Positions 51,859-59,977 of a DNA stretch of 64,000 nucleotides are shown here, one piece after another (the stretch's first letter is position 1; the number at the start of each line of letters is the position of its first letter). The position numbers and the translations under genes are program-made. The stretch is from Frateuria_A sp049727805 (lineage in GTDB: Bacteria > Pseudomonadota > Gammaproteobacteria > Xanthomonadales > Rhodanobacteraceae). A model generated the notes under the pieces. The model had not been told where the DNA came from and searched no databases. It saw only the letters and a program-made list of their open reading frames with translations. The stretch covers positions 7,672 through 71,671 of the forward strand of contig NZ_JBCNYA010000021.1 of the NCBI RefSeq assembly GCF_049727805.1. The letters are read 5' to 3'.

Positions 51859-52502
51859 GCGGAGTATCCCTGCGAATCGAAATGGCGCCGCCAGGCCTGG
51901 GCGAAGGCCTGCGCGCGCGCGCCGACGTCGTCGGCCGCGCGCCCGGGCGCGTAGAGCGAGGAGCCGATGCCGAAGCCGGCGGCGCCGGCGGCCAGCCACG
52001 GGGCCATGGTGTCGGGCGCGATGCCGCCGACCGGCAGCACCGCGGTGCCCGCCGGCAGCACTGCGTGCCAGGCCTTGAGCACGGCCGGCGAAGCCTGCTC
52101 GGCGGGAAACAGTTTCAGCGCGTCGGCGCCGGCGGCGAGCGCGGCGAAGGCCTCGGTCGGCGTGGCGACGCCGGGCACGCAGTAGAGGCCGGCCTGCTTG
52201 GCGGCGCGGATCACGGCGACGTCGGCATGCGGCATCACCACGATCCGCCCGCCCGCGTCGGCGATCTCGCGCACCCGCGCCGGGTCGAGCACGGTGCCCG
52301 CGCCGACCAGCCGTTCGCTGCCGTAGCGGTCGACGAGCCGGCGGATGCTCTCCAGCGGCCGCGGCGAATTGAGCGGCACTTCCAGGATGCGGAAGCCCGC
52401 GACGACCAGCGCGTCGCCGACGGCCGGCGCCTCGTCTGGATGCAGGCCGCGCAGGATGGCGACCAGCGGCAGCGGATCGAGCCAGGTATTGAAGTCGTTC
52501 AT
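51855..52502 (-). CDS. dgoA: 2-dehydro-3-deoxy-6-phosphogalactonate aldolase
   Basis: A 215-residue class I aldolase of the KDPG/KDPGal family that splits 2-dehydro-3-deoxy-6-phosphogalactonate into pyruvate and glyceraldehyde-3-phosphate. LVAILRG and FRILEVPLNSP with the catalytic Glu are near the N-terminus; GADALKLFPAEQ holds the Schiff-base Lys. Flanked by dgoD and dgoK, both overlapping by ATGA, which favours the galacto-specific assignment over KDPG aldolase. Final step of the pathway encoded here. Confidence 0.94.
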   Translation of the reverse strand: MNDFNTWLDPLPLVAILRGLHPDEAPAVGDALVVAGFRILEVPLNSPRPLESIRRLVDRYGSERLVGAGTVLDPARVREIADAGGRIVVMPHADVAVIRAAKQAGLYCVPGVATPTEAFAALAAGADALKLFPAEQASPAVLKAWHAVLPAGTAVLPVGGIAPDTMAPWLAAGAAGFGIGSSLYAPGRAADDVGARAQAFAQAWRRHFDSQGYSA

Positions 52503-53422
52503 GCGTGGGAAAGTCCGTGGACCAGGCCGGCCGACACCGCGACCTGCCAGAGGCCGGAGGCGGCGGTCGCACCGGCCGTGGGTTGCAGCGACAGGCCGAA
52601 CGCCGGCGCCGCCTGCAGGTAGCGCGCACACAACGCGTCCTCGCCGACCAGGAGCACCGGCGCGTCGGGCATGGCCCAGCCGGCGGCCAGCGCCATGCGC
52701 AGCTCGTCGCCGATCAGCAGGCCGGAGAGGAAATCCGCCACCGAGGTCCGCGCCAGCGCACCCTCGAGCATCAGCGCGCGCGCGGAGAACAGCCGCGACA
52801 GGGCGCCAGCCGCGCCGGCGGTCTGCGCCGCGACGACGCCACGCGCGAACGCCTGGTCGTCGGTGCCGCCATCGGGTAATCCGGCGCCGAGGATCGAATG
52901 CCCGCGCAGCAGCGCGAACAGTTCGCCCGTCATCAGGGTGGTGAATCCGGCGACCGCGCCATCGCGTACGCGCACCCACTTGCTGTGCGTGCCGGGCATC
53001 AGCAGCCGTGCATCGCCGGCGAGCGCCGGCATGCGCGCGAGCACGCCGGCGACCTGGGTCTCCTCGCCGCGCATCACGTCCGGTCCGGCCGGATCGCGCA
53101 GGCCGGGCACGATGTGCACGGTGCGCCCGTCCGGCGCGTCGATCGCAGTGAGCGCGCCGCCCAGAGCATCGAGCCGGCAGGGCGTGTCGAGGTAGGGCGC
53201 CTCGCGCCAGCCGCCGCGGCTGCCGACCATGCCGCAGGCCAGCACCGGCGCGCGCGGCCAGCCCTCGACCGCGCGTGCGAAGGCTTCCTCGAAGCCGCCC
53301 GCGGGCAACTGCCGGCTGCCCCAAGGCAGCGCACGCGTGTCCGCCACGCCGCCCGCCTCGTCGAAACGGTAGGCGCGCAGCCGCGTGCTGCCCCAGTCCA
53401 GGCCGAGCAGCGGTGTCGTCAC
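52499..53422 (-). CDS. dgoK: 2-dehydro-3-deoxygalactonokinase
   Basis: A 307-residue sugar kinase that phosphorylates 2-dehydro-3-deoxygalactonate at O6. It opens with LLGLDWGSTRLRAYRFDEAG, the phosphate-binding DWGxT motif, and has LACGMVGSRGGW, ETQVAGVL and MPGTHSKWVRVRDG, all characteristic of DgoK. The start is GTG 53422, overlapping the GntR stop as GTGA, an unusual start but one forced by the overlap and by the position of DWGST. Alternative starts further in would remove the phosphate loop. Confidence 0.93.
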   Translation of the reverse strand: MTTPLLGLDWGSTRLRAYRFDEAGGVADTRALPWGSRQLPAGGFEEAFARAVEGWPRAPVLACGMVGSRGGWREAPYLDTPCRLDALGGALTAIDAPDGRTVHIVPGLRDPAGPDVMRGEETQVAGVLARMPALAGDARLLMPGTHSKWVRVRDGAVAGFTTLMTGELFALLRGHSILGAGLPDGGTDDQAFARGVVAAQTAGAAGALSRLFSARALMLEGALARTSVADFLSGLLIGDELRMALAAGWAMPDAPVLLVGEDALCARYLQAAPAFGLSLQPTAGATAASGLWQVAVSAGLVHGLSHA

Positions 53423-54144
53423 GCAGTGGCCTTCTTGCGGGCGCGGCCGCGGCTGTGCTGCAGGTTCGCCTGCGAGTCGGCGATCATCGCGTGCATCGCC
53501 TTGCGCGCCACTTCCGGCTGCTTGCGGCGGATCGCCTCCAGCACCTTCTGGTGGTGCGGCAGCGAATACTTGAAGTTGGTGGCGGTGCGCGCCGACAGGG
53601 TGAAGAAGGTGCCCAGCGCGGTCTCGACCACCGAGAACAGCGACTGCAGCAGCTCGTTGCCGGTGGCGTGCAGCACCGCATCGTGGAACTGCAGGTCGGC
53701 GGCGGTCCATTCGTCGAGCGTCTGCGCCGCGTCCATCGCGCGGAACGCGGTGTCGATCGCGGCGAGCTGTTCGGCGGTGCGCCGGCGCGCGGCAGCGGCG
53801 GCGGCGGCCGGTTCGATCACCTCGCGCATCTCCACCAGCTTGTCGACGAAATCGTCGGTCGGCATCGAGGCGCAGCGCCAGGCCAGCACGTCGGCGTCCA
53901 GCTGGTTCCAGTGGCGCTTCTCCAGCACGCGCGCGCCGACGCCGGTGCGTGATTCGATCAGGCCCTTGGCCGAGAGCACCTTGAGCGCCTCGCGCAACGC
54001 GGTGCGGCTGACCTGCAGGCTTTCGGCCAGCGTCTCCTCGCGCGGCAGCACCTCGCCGGGCTTGACCTTGCCGCCCACGATGCGCTGCCCGAGCTCGTGC
54101 ATGACGTGCCCGTAGAGGCTGCGAACTGCGCTCGTCTTCCTCAT
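53419..54144 (-). CDS. GntR-family (FadR/FCD) regulator, DgoR-like
   Basis: A 241-residue repressor or activator. Residues 5-75 are a winged helix (GHVMHELGQRIVGGKVKPGEVLPREETLAESLQVSRTALREALKVLSAKGLI) and residues 95-225 an all-helical FCD ligand domain with metal-type residues (DLQFHDAVLHATGN and LPHHQKVLEAI). As first gene of the operon it is probably autoregulated. In E. coli the related DgoR represses dgo genes and is released by galactonate; the same effector is likely here. A perfect T-T-G-T-n3-A-C-A-A operator lies 65 bp upstream at the predicted start of transcription. Confidence 0.9.
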   Translation of the reverse strand: MRKTSAVRSLYGHVMHELGQRIVGGKVKPGEVLPREETLAESLQVSRTALREALKVLSAKGLIESRTGVGARVLEKRHWNQLDADVLAWRCASMPTDDFVDKLVEMREVIEPAAAAAAARRRTAEQLAAIDTAFRAMDAAQTLDEWTAADLQFHDAVLHATGNELLQSLFSVVETALGTFFTLSARTATNFKYSLPHHQKVLEAIRRKQPEVARKAMHAMIADSQANLQHSRGRARKKATA

Positions 54145-54208
54145 GAAATGCCGCTCCAGGGTGACTCAGGATCGATCCGTACCGGTGGCGCTGCCGCCTC
54201 CGGAGGGG

Positions 54209-54221
54209 TTTGTCATACAAA
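54209..54221. promoter_or_regulatory. Predicted GntR/FadR-type operator
   Basis: TTTGTCATACAAA is a perfect inverted repeat (TTTGT, CAT, ACAAA) and fits the FadR-subfamily consensus TNGTNNNACNA exactly. It lies directly downstream of the -10 box, over the expected transcription start of the gntR-dgo operon, the place for a repressor to block initiation. Confidence 0.78.
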
Positions 54222-54224
54222 TCG

Positions 54225-54254
54225 ACTATAAGCACTCGGCGCGCGTCCTGCCAA
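54225..54254 (-). promoter_or_regulatory. Predicted sigma-70 promoter of the galactose operon
   Basis: On the minus strand, TTGGCA (54254-54249) and TATAGT (54230-54225) are separated by 18 bp, a good -35/-10 pair. Transcription would start near 54218, giving a leader of about 75 nt before the gntR start at 54144. Confidence 0.72.
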
Positions 54255-54462
54255 GGTGCGGCGGCGGTTTTTTTTCGCCGTGCGGGGGTGCGTCGCGAGA
54301 GGGTCGATGACGCGATGCGGAAATTGCGGCGAGCGAAGCGACCCGTGCCACAAGCGCCCGACGTCGAAAACATGGCGTTGCCATGCGGAAGCGGCATTTC
54401 CGCAGCGACCTCTCCGGCGCAATGCCGCGTTGCACAAGGAAAAAAATCCTGCCGTCGAACAC

Positions 54463-54481
54463 TTGCACGATAATCATACAA
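54463..54481. promoter_or_regulatory. Second operator-like palindrome before the epimerase gene
   Basis: TTGCACGATAATCATACAA is an imperfect 19-bp inverted repeat (halves match at 7 of 9 positions). Its right half TAATCATACAA equals the operator at 54210-54220 at 9 of 11 positions, so the same regulator may bind more weakly; the symmetric form would also suit another sugar regulator. It lies 50 bp before the epimerase start. Confidence 0.5.
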
Positions 54482-54530
54482 TGTGATTGCATGCCTCCAC
54501 TCCGATGTGCGGCAGAAGGATGCTGGGGAC

Positions 54531-55682
54531 ATGCTACGTGCAGGGTGGATGGGTTCGATGTTCGGCCTGATGGCGCTGTCGATGGCGGCGCACGCCGGTG
54601 CCACGGCAAAGCGCGAAAGCTTCGGGACGATGCCTGACGGCAAGCCCGTAGAGGCGGTCGTGCTGACCAATGCGCACGGCCTGTCGGCGCGGGTGATCGC
54701 CTACGGCGCGAGCCTGCAGTCGTTGCGCGTGCCCGACCGCGACGGCCACTTCGCCGACATCGTGCTCGGCTATCCCTCGCTCAAGGGCTACCTGGAAAAG
54801 CCGCAGTACTTCGGCGCCACGGTGGGCCGTTACGCCAACCGCATCGCCAAGGGCCGCTTCGTGCTCGACGGCCACACCTACCAGGTGCCGGTCAACGACG
54901 GTCCCAATTCGCTGCATGGCGGCACCCGCGGCTTCGACAAGGTGCTGTGGACGATCAGCGCGGTCAGCCATGACGCGGACAAGGCCAGCGTCACGCTGAC
55001 CTACGTGAGTCCCGATGGCGACATGGGCTATCCGGGCAAGCTCTCGGTCACCGCGGTCTACACGCTCGACGACAGGAACCAGTTGTCGATCCGCTACGGC
55101 GCGACCACCGACAAGCCGACCATCGTCAACCTGAGCAACCACACCTACTGGAACCTCGCGGGCGAGGGCTCGGGCAGCGTTATGGATCAGCGCCTGACCA
55201 TCGCCGCCGATGCGTTCCTGCCGATCGACGCCACCTCCATTCCGACCGGCCAGTTGCGCAAGGTCGAGGGCACGCCGTTCGATTTCCGCCAGCCGAAACC
55301 GATCGGCCGCGACATCCGCACCGCTGATCCGCAACTGCTCAACGGCCGCGGCTACGACCACAACTGGGTGGTCAGCCGCACGCCGGCGCCCGCGCCGCGC
55401 ATGGTCGCGCGCGTGGAGGATCCGCACACGGGGCGCGTGCTCACGCTGAGTTCCGACCAGCCCGGCCTGCAGTTCTATTCGGGCAATTTCCTCGACGGCA
55501 CGACCGTCGGCACCGGTGGCCACGTGTACCGCCAGGGCGACGCGTTCGTGCTCGAACCGCAGTTGTACCCCGACACGCCCAACCAGCCGGCGTTCGGCTC
55601 GGCGCGGCTGGACCCGGGGCACGAGTACCGCAACCAGATCGTCTACCGCTTCACCACCGAGCCGGCGCGCGCCGCGCGCTGA
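54531..55682 (+). CDS. galM: Exported aldose 1-epimerase (mutarotase)
   Basis: A 383-residue enzyme interconverting alpha and beta anomers of galactose or other aldoses. ATG 54531 gives a signal peptide (GSMFGLMALSMAAHAGA) and lies behind GGGGAC; a start 48 bp upstream adds no conserved sequence. Motifs include VGRYANRIAKGRF, NSLHGG with His129, NLSNHTYWNLAG with catalytic His204 and the C-terminal VLEPQ with the catalytic Glu. Exported epimerases act on sugar released in the periplasm, supplying the beta anomer for uptake or for the dehydrogenase. First gene of the plus-strand arm of the locus. Confidence 0.93.
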   Translation: MLRAGWMGSMFGLMALSMAAHAGATAKRESFGTMPDGKPVEAVVLTNAHGLSARVIAYGASLQSLRVPDRDGHFADIVLGYPSLKGYLEKPQYFGATVGRYANRIAKGRFVLDGHTYQVPVNDGPNSLHGGTRGFDKVLWTISAVSHDADKASVTLTYVSPDGDMGYPGKLSVTAVYTLDDRNQLSIRYGATTDKPTIVNLSNHTYWNLAGEGSGSVMDQRLTIAADAFLPIDATSIPTGQLRKVEGTPFDFRQPKPIGRDIRTADPQLLNGRGYDHNWVVSRTPAPAPRMVARVEDPHTGRVLTLSSDQPGLQFYSGNFLDGTTVGTGGHVYRQGDAFVLEPQLYPDTPNQPAFGSARLDPGHEYRNQIVYRFTTEPARAAR

Positions 55683-55773
55683 CCCGGCCGTCCACCGTCC
55701 ACCGGGCGCCCATCCGGGCGTCCACGGGAGTGCTTTGCCCGGCGCAAGGCGCCGCGCACCACGAGGAGTTCGC

Positions 55774-56958
55774 ATGAAACACCTATTGTTGGCCCTGGCA
55801 CTTGGCATGGCGGCGCTCATCGCCCCGCGTGCGCCGGCCGCCGACGCGCCGGCACGCTGGACGCCAGCCCAGGCGCACGCCTGGTACCGGCAGCAGCCCT
55901 GGCTGCTGGGCAGCAACTACGTGCCCGCCGACGCGATCAACGAGCTGGAGATGTGGCAGACCGCCACCTTCGATCCGGCACGCATCGACAAGGAACTGGG
56001 CTGGGCGCAACAACTGGGCATGAACACCATGCGCGTGTTCCTGCACGACCTGCTGTGGAAGCAGGATCCCGACGGTTTCAAGAAACGCATCGACACCTTC
56101 CTTGCCATCGCGCACAAGCACGGGATCAAGCCGATCTTCGTGCTGTTCGATTCGTGCTGGGATCCGGAGCCCAGGCTCGGGCCCCAGCATCCGCCGATTC
56201 CCGGCGTACACAACTCCGGCTGGGTGCAGAGCCCGGGCGTGGCGATGACCGATCCCAGCCAGTACCCGCGGCTGGAACAGTACGTGAAGGACATCGTCGG
56301 GCATTTCGCGAAAGACCCGCGCGTGCTCGCCTGGGACGTGTGGAACGAACCGGACAATCCCGGCGGCGGCGACTACGACGCGCGCGAGCCGAAGGACAAG
56401 ATCGCGCTGGTGGCCAGGCTGTTGCCGCAGGTGTTCGCCTGGGCGCGCAGCGCCGCGCCGACGCAGCCGCTCACCAGCGGCGTGTGGCATGACGAGGACT
56501 GGTCCGATCCCTCGAAGCTCAACGCGGTCGAGCGCACGCAGATCGAGCAGTCCGACGTGATCAGCTTCCACAGCTACGGCTGGCCGGAGGAATTCGCCCG
56601 TCGCGTGCAACAGCTCGCCGGCTACGGCCGCCCGCTGATCTGCACCGAATACATGGCGCGCGGCGCCGGCTCGACCATCGACGGCGTGCTGCCGCTGGCC
56701 AAGAAGCTCGACGTGGGCATGGTCAACTGGGGCTTCGTCGAAGGACGCACGCAGACCACGCTGCCGTGGGACTCGTGGCAGCGCCCGTACACGCTGCAGC
56801 CGCCGACGATCTGGTTCCACGACCTGCTGCACGGCGACGGCACGCCCTACCGCCAGCGCGAGGCCGACATCCTGCGCGCGCTCTCGAAGGCGCCGCGCGG
56901 CGTGGTGCCGGCGGAGGCCGCGCTCTATCCCGCGCCGGTGGGCGCGAGCAAGCCCTAA
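55774..56958 (+). CDS. Exported GH5-like (clan A) glycoside hydrolase
   Basis: A 394-residue protein with signal peptide (LLLALALGMAALIAPRAPAA) behind GAGGAG. It is a TIM-barrel hydrolase: GMNTMRVFLHDLLW, GIKPIFVLFDSCWDPEPR, VLAWDVWNEPDNPG with acid/base Glu192, DVISFHSYGWPEEF and PLICTEYMARG with nucleophile Glu292. This is the order of GH5 and related clan A retaining enzymes; relatives are often labelled cellulase or xylanase. In this locus a galactan or arabinogalactan backbone is a reasonable guess, not a demonstrated substrate. In line with galM, 91 bp apart. Confidence 0.87.
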   Translation: MKHLLLALALGMAALIAPRAPAADAPARWTPAQAHAWYRQQPWLLGSNYVPADAINELEMWQTATFDPARIDKELGWAQQLGMNTMRVFLHDLLWKQDPDGFKKRIDTFLAIAHKHGIKPIFVLFDSCWDPEPRLGPQHPPIPGVHNSGWVQSPGVAMTDPSQYPRLEQYVKDIVGHFAKDPRVLAWDVWNEPDNPGGGDYDAREPKDKIALVARLLPQVFAWARSAAPTQPLTSGVWHDEDWSDPSKLNAVERTQIEQSDVISFHSYGWPEEFARRVQQLAGYGRPLICTEYMARGAGSTIDGVLPLAKKLDVGMVNWGFVEGRTQTTLPWDSWQRPYTLQPPTIWFHDLLHGDGTPYRQREADILRALSKAPRGVVPAEAALYPAPVGASKP

Positions 56959-57066
56959 CGACACGCGCCCAGGACAGGCGCCACGGCAATCCGGCCGATG
57001 GCGCGTCCGGGCCACGACAAGCCGGCATCACCGGCGACAACGATCTTCTGACGGGAGGTTTCCATC

Positions 57067-59892
57067 ATGTACCGCAACCGCATTTCCGTGACGATCCTCG
57101 CCGCCGCGATCGCCGCGGCGTTTGCCCCGGCGTACGCCCAGGACACGCCGCCTGCCGACAGCGTCGCGCCGCAGTCCACCGACGCGTCCCAGGCCGACCA
57201 GGCCCAGACAAATCAGGCCCAGACAAATCAGGCCCAGACGCCGAAACAGGGCACCGCCCAGCATGACGACCAGAAGCGCGTGGTCAACCTCTCCCAGGTG
57301 ACCGTGACGCCGCTGCGCCAGAGCCTGGAGAGCGCGCAGTCGCTCAAGCGGGACGCGCGCATGGTGGTCGACTCGATCGTCGCAGAGGACATCGGCAAAT
57401 TGCCGGACAACAGCGTGGCCGACGCCATGCAGCGCATCACCGGCGTGCAGGTGGCACAGGGCTTCCAGGGCGAGACCAGCTCGGTGGTGGTGCGCGGCCT
57501 GCCGAACGTGATCACCACGCTCAACGGCCGCGAGATCTTCAGCGGCGTGGGCCGCTCGTTCGCCTTCCAGAACCTGCCGGCGACTGCGGTCAAGACCGTC
57601 TCGGTCTACAAGAGCAGCGAGGCCAGCCTGCCCGACGGCGGCATCGCCGGCGTGGTCGACATGCAGCTCTACCGCCCGTTCGACTTCGACGGCGCCAAGG
57701 TGGCGGCGACCTATACCGCCACGCACAGCAAGTACGGCGGCCGCACCGATCCCAACTTCAGCGTGCTGGCCAGCGACCGCTGGCAGACCGGCATCGGCGA
57801 GGTCGGCGCATTGGTCAACGCCAGCTTCATGGCGCAGCACTACCAGTACAACGCGGTCTGGGGCGACTTCCCGAAAGTGCTCACCGACGGCACCGGCACG
57901 CCGATCCGCACCGACGCGGGCAACCTGATCGCCGCGCCCAACGGCTTCGGCGCCGACTACAACATCGGCCGCCGCCAGCGCCCCGAACTCAACTACGCGC
58001 TGCAGTGGAAGCCCAACGACAGCACCGAGGTCTATGCCGAAGGCCTGTACGACTGGGTCTCGGACGACTACAGCCAGCCGTTCTACTTCTCCTTCCCGGT
58101 CGGCGCGGTCAGCCCGAGCAACCTGACCGTCACCGACCACTGCTACGCCAACCAGCTCACCGGTTCGCCGTTCGAAGGGCAGACCATCTGCGATGCCGCC
58201 AGCGGCACCTGGGTCGGCAACACCTACGCGGCCACCAGCACGCAGGCACACGTGCAGCACGGGCGCGACATGCAGCACGCGATCGGCGTGAAGTGGCAGG
58301 GCGACCGGCTGCGCCTGAGTTCGGACCTCTCCTACGGCGTGACCGCGTTCGAGGACGACACCTTCATCATCGACACCTTCCTCAAGGGACCGGTGACCAC
58401 GGTGTGGAACGGCACCGCGGGCAACCAGCAGAACTGGTCGCTGGGCAACAACCAGCAGCTGGACCCGAACAACTACTACCTCAACGGCCTGTTCCAGACC
58501 TGGCACACCGAGCGCGGCAAGCAGTACGCCTGGCGCGGCGACGGCACCTGGGACATCAACGGCAGTTTCTTCAGCTACCTCGATTTCGGCCTGCGCTACG
58601 CGGACCACAAGGCCGAGTACAACGGCAGCGTGGAGATCTCCACGCCGCCGCCCGGCGGCGCCGGCACCGGCAACATCACCGAGACCCCGAATCCGGCCAA
58701 CCAGGTCACCGCGCGCTTCCCGGACAGCTATTTCTGCGCGATGCCGACCACCTCGGCGATCCCGGTCTCGTGGCTGACCGGCTGCTTCAATTACCTCACC
58801 GAAAACGCCGATGCGATCCGCGGCCTGTACGGCCTGCCGGGCGGGTTGGCGCCGGTGAACCCGGGCCGCTACTACCACATCGACGAGAAGACCGCGGCGG
58901 CCTACCTGCAGGCCGGCTACGACACCACGCTGTTCGGCCTGCCGGTGGATGGCCTGATGGGCGTGCGCATGGAGCGCGTCAAGCGCAACCTCGATGCGTA
59001 TTCCTTCAATGCCGCCACCAGCGTCTACACGCCGCTGACGGTGAACACCAGCGAGCCGGTCTACCTGCCCAACCTGAGCATCAACCTGCACCTGACCGAT
59101 GCGCTGCAGTTGCGCCTGGTCGGTGCCAAGACCGTCACCTATCCGGGCTTCGGCCAGCTCAACCCGTCGATCTCGCTCAACCCCGGCACGATCAACCGCG
59201 CGGGCGTCGCCGCCAGCGGCAACCCGGACTTGAAGCCGATCAAGTCGAACAACTACGACGCCTCGCTGGAGTGGTACTTCTCGCCCTCGGGCTACGTCAG
59301 CGGCGGCGTGTTCTACCGCGACATCACCGGCTACATCCAGAACTACGTGACCGACGTGACGATCAACGGCGAGGCCTACCAGCTGTCCTCGCCGCAGAGC
59401 GCCGGCAGCGGCCACCTGGACGGTGCCGAGGTGGCCTACCAGCAGTTCTTCGATTTCCTGCCCGGCGCGCTGAGCGGCCTGGGCGTGCAGCTCAACTACA
59501 CCTACATCGAAGGCAGCACGCGTTCGCCGCAGTTCATCGGCGGTCCGTCGGTCACCTCGCCACTGCAGAACGTGTCCAAGCGCAACGGCAACGCCGTGCT
59601 GATGTACGAAAAGTACGGCTGGTCCGCGCGCCTGGCCTACAACTACCGCAGCCGCTACATCGATTTCTTCACCCAGCCGACGGTGGCCGGTGTCTACGAC
59701 GAGATCGAGCCGGCCAACCAGCTCGACTTCTCGCTGGGCTACGACGTCAACCCGTACACCACCGTGGTGCTTTCGGCGACCAACCTCACCGGCGAGGACC
59801 TGCACCAGTTCTGGGGCGACGGCAATACGCGGCCGCGCGACATCCGCTACCAGGACCGCACCATCGGCCTGGGCGTGCGCTTCAAGCTGTGA
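57067..59892 (+). CDS. TonB-dependent outer-membrane receptor
   Basis: A 941-residue receptor of the TIGR01782 type common in carbohydrate loci. Signal peptide (MYRNRISVTILAAAIAAAFAPAYAQ), a Gln-rich spacer with a QAQTN repeat, then the plug: LSQVTVTPLRQS, DSIVAEDIGKLPDNSVADAMQRITGVQV and VVVRGLPNVITTLNGREIF. The barrel follows with many aromatic strands and ends GLGVRFKL, the C-terminal residue hydrophobic but Leu rather than Phe. It would import an oligosaccharide with energy from TonB/ExbBD, which are not in this window. Flanked by hydrolases on both sides, so a sugar ligand is likely. Confidence 0.93.
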   Translation: MYRNRISVTILAAAIAAAFAPAYAQDTPPADSVAPQSTDASQADQAQTNQAQTNQAQTPKQGTAQHDDQKRVVNLSQVTVTPLRQSLESAQSLKRDARMVVDSIVAEDIGKLPDNSVADAMQRITGVQVAQGFQGETSSVVVRGLPNVITTLNGREIFSGVGRSFAFQNLPATAVKTVSVYKSSEASLPDGGIAGVVDMQLYRPFDFDGAKVAATYTATHSKYGGRTDPNFSVLASDRWQTGIGEVGALVNASFMAQHYQYNAVWGDFPKVLTDGTGTPIRTDAGNLIAAPNGFGADYNIGRRQRPELNYALQWKPNDSTEVYAEGLYDWVSDDYSQPFYFSFPVGAVSPSNLTVTDHCYANQLTGSPFEGQTICDAASGTWVGNTYAATSTQAHVQHGRDMQHAIGVKWQGDRLRLSSDLSYGVTAFEDDTFIIDTFLKGPVTTVWNGTAGNQQNWSLGNNQQLDPNNYYLNGLFQTWHTERGKQYAWRGDGTWDINGSFFSYLDFGLRYADHKAEYNGSVEISTPPPGGAGTGNITETPNPANQVTARFPDSYFCAMPTTSAIPVSWLTGCFNYLTENADAIRGLYGLPGGLAPVNPGRYYHIDEKTAAAYLQAGYDTTLFGLPVDGLMGVRMERVKRNLDAYSFNAATSVYTPLTVNTSEPVYLPNLSINLHLTDALQLRLVGAKTVTYPGFGQLNPSISLNPGTINRAGVAASGNPDLKPIKSNNYDASLEWYFSPSGYVSGGVFYRDITGYIQNYVTDVTINGEAYQLSSPQSAGSGHLDGAEVAYQQFFDFLPGALSGLGVQLNYTYIEGSTRSPQFIGGPSVTSPLQNVSKRNGNAVLMYEKYGWSARLAYNYRSRYIDFFTQPTVAGVYDEIEPANQLDFSLGYDVNPYTTVVLSATNLTGEDLHQFWGDGNTRPRDIRYQDRTIGLGVRFKL
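57199..57240 (+). repeat. 15-bp tandem repeat in the TonB receptor N-terminus
   Basis: CAGGCCCAGACAAAT occurs twice exactly (57199-57213, 57214-57228) and a third time partly (57229-57240), encoding Q-A-Q-T-N, Q-A-Q-T-N, Q-A-Q-T-P between the signal peptide and the plug. Copy number may vary by slippage without changing the frame. Confidence 0.85.
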
Positions 59893-59977
59893 GCGTCGGC
59901 GGCGACGGCAGCGGCCCTCCCCGCAGCTTGCCGTCGCCGCCGCCGGTCACGTTGGCTACCTTGCGGGGAACGGCGAC

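Larger units (their letters stand above)
54145..54530. other. 386-bp divergent control region between galactose operon and epimerase gene
   Basis: Unusually AT-rich patches in a GC-rich genome. It contains the operon promoter and operator (54209-54254, minus strand), a CGGCG-T8-CGCCG-like hairpin with a T-run loop near 54264-54282, an A-run (54440-54446) and an imperfect 19-bp palindrome at 54463-54481 before the epimerase gene. No gene is supported here. Confidence 0.7.

Noticed and set aside
54264..54282. CGGCG-T8-CGCCG structure considered as a terminator
   Set aside because: The T run lies in the loop and not after the stem, and no gene ends upstream on the plus strand.
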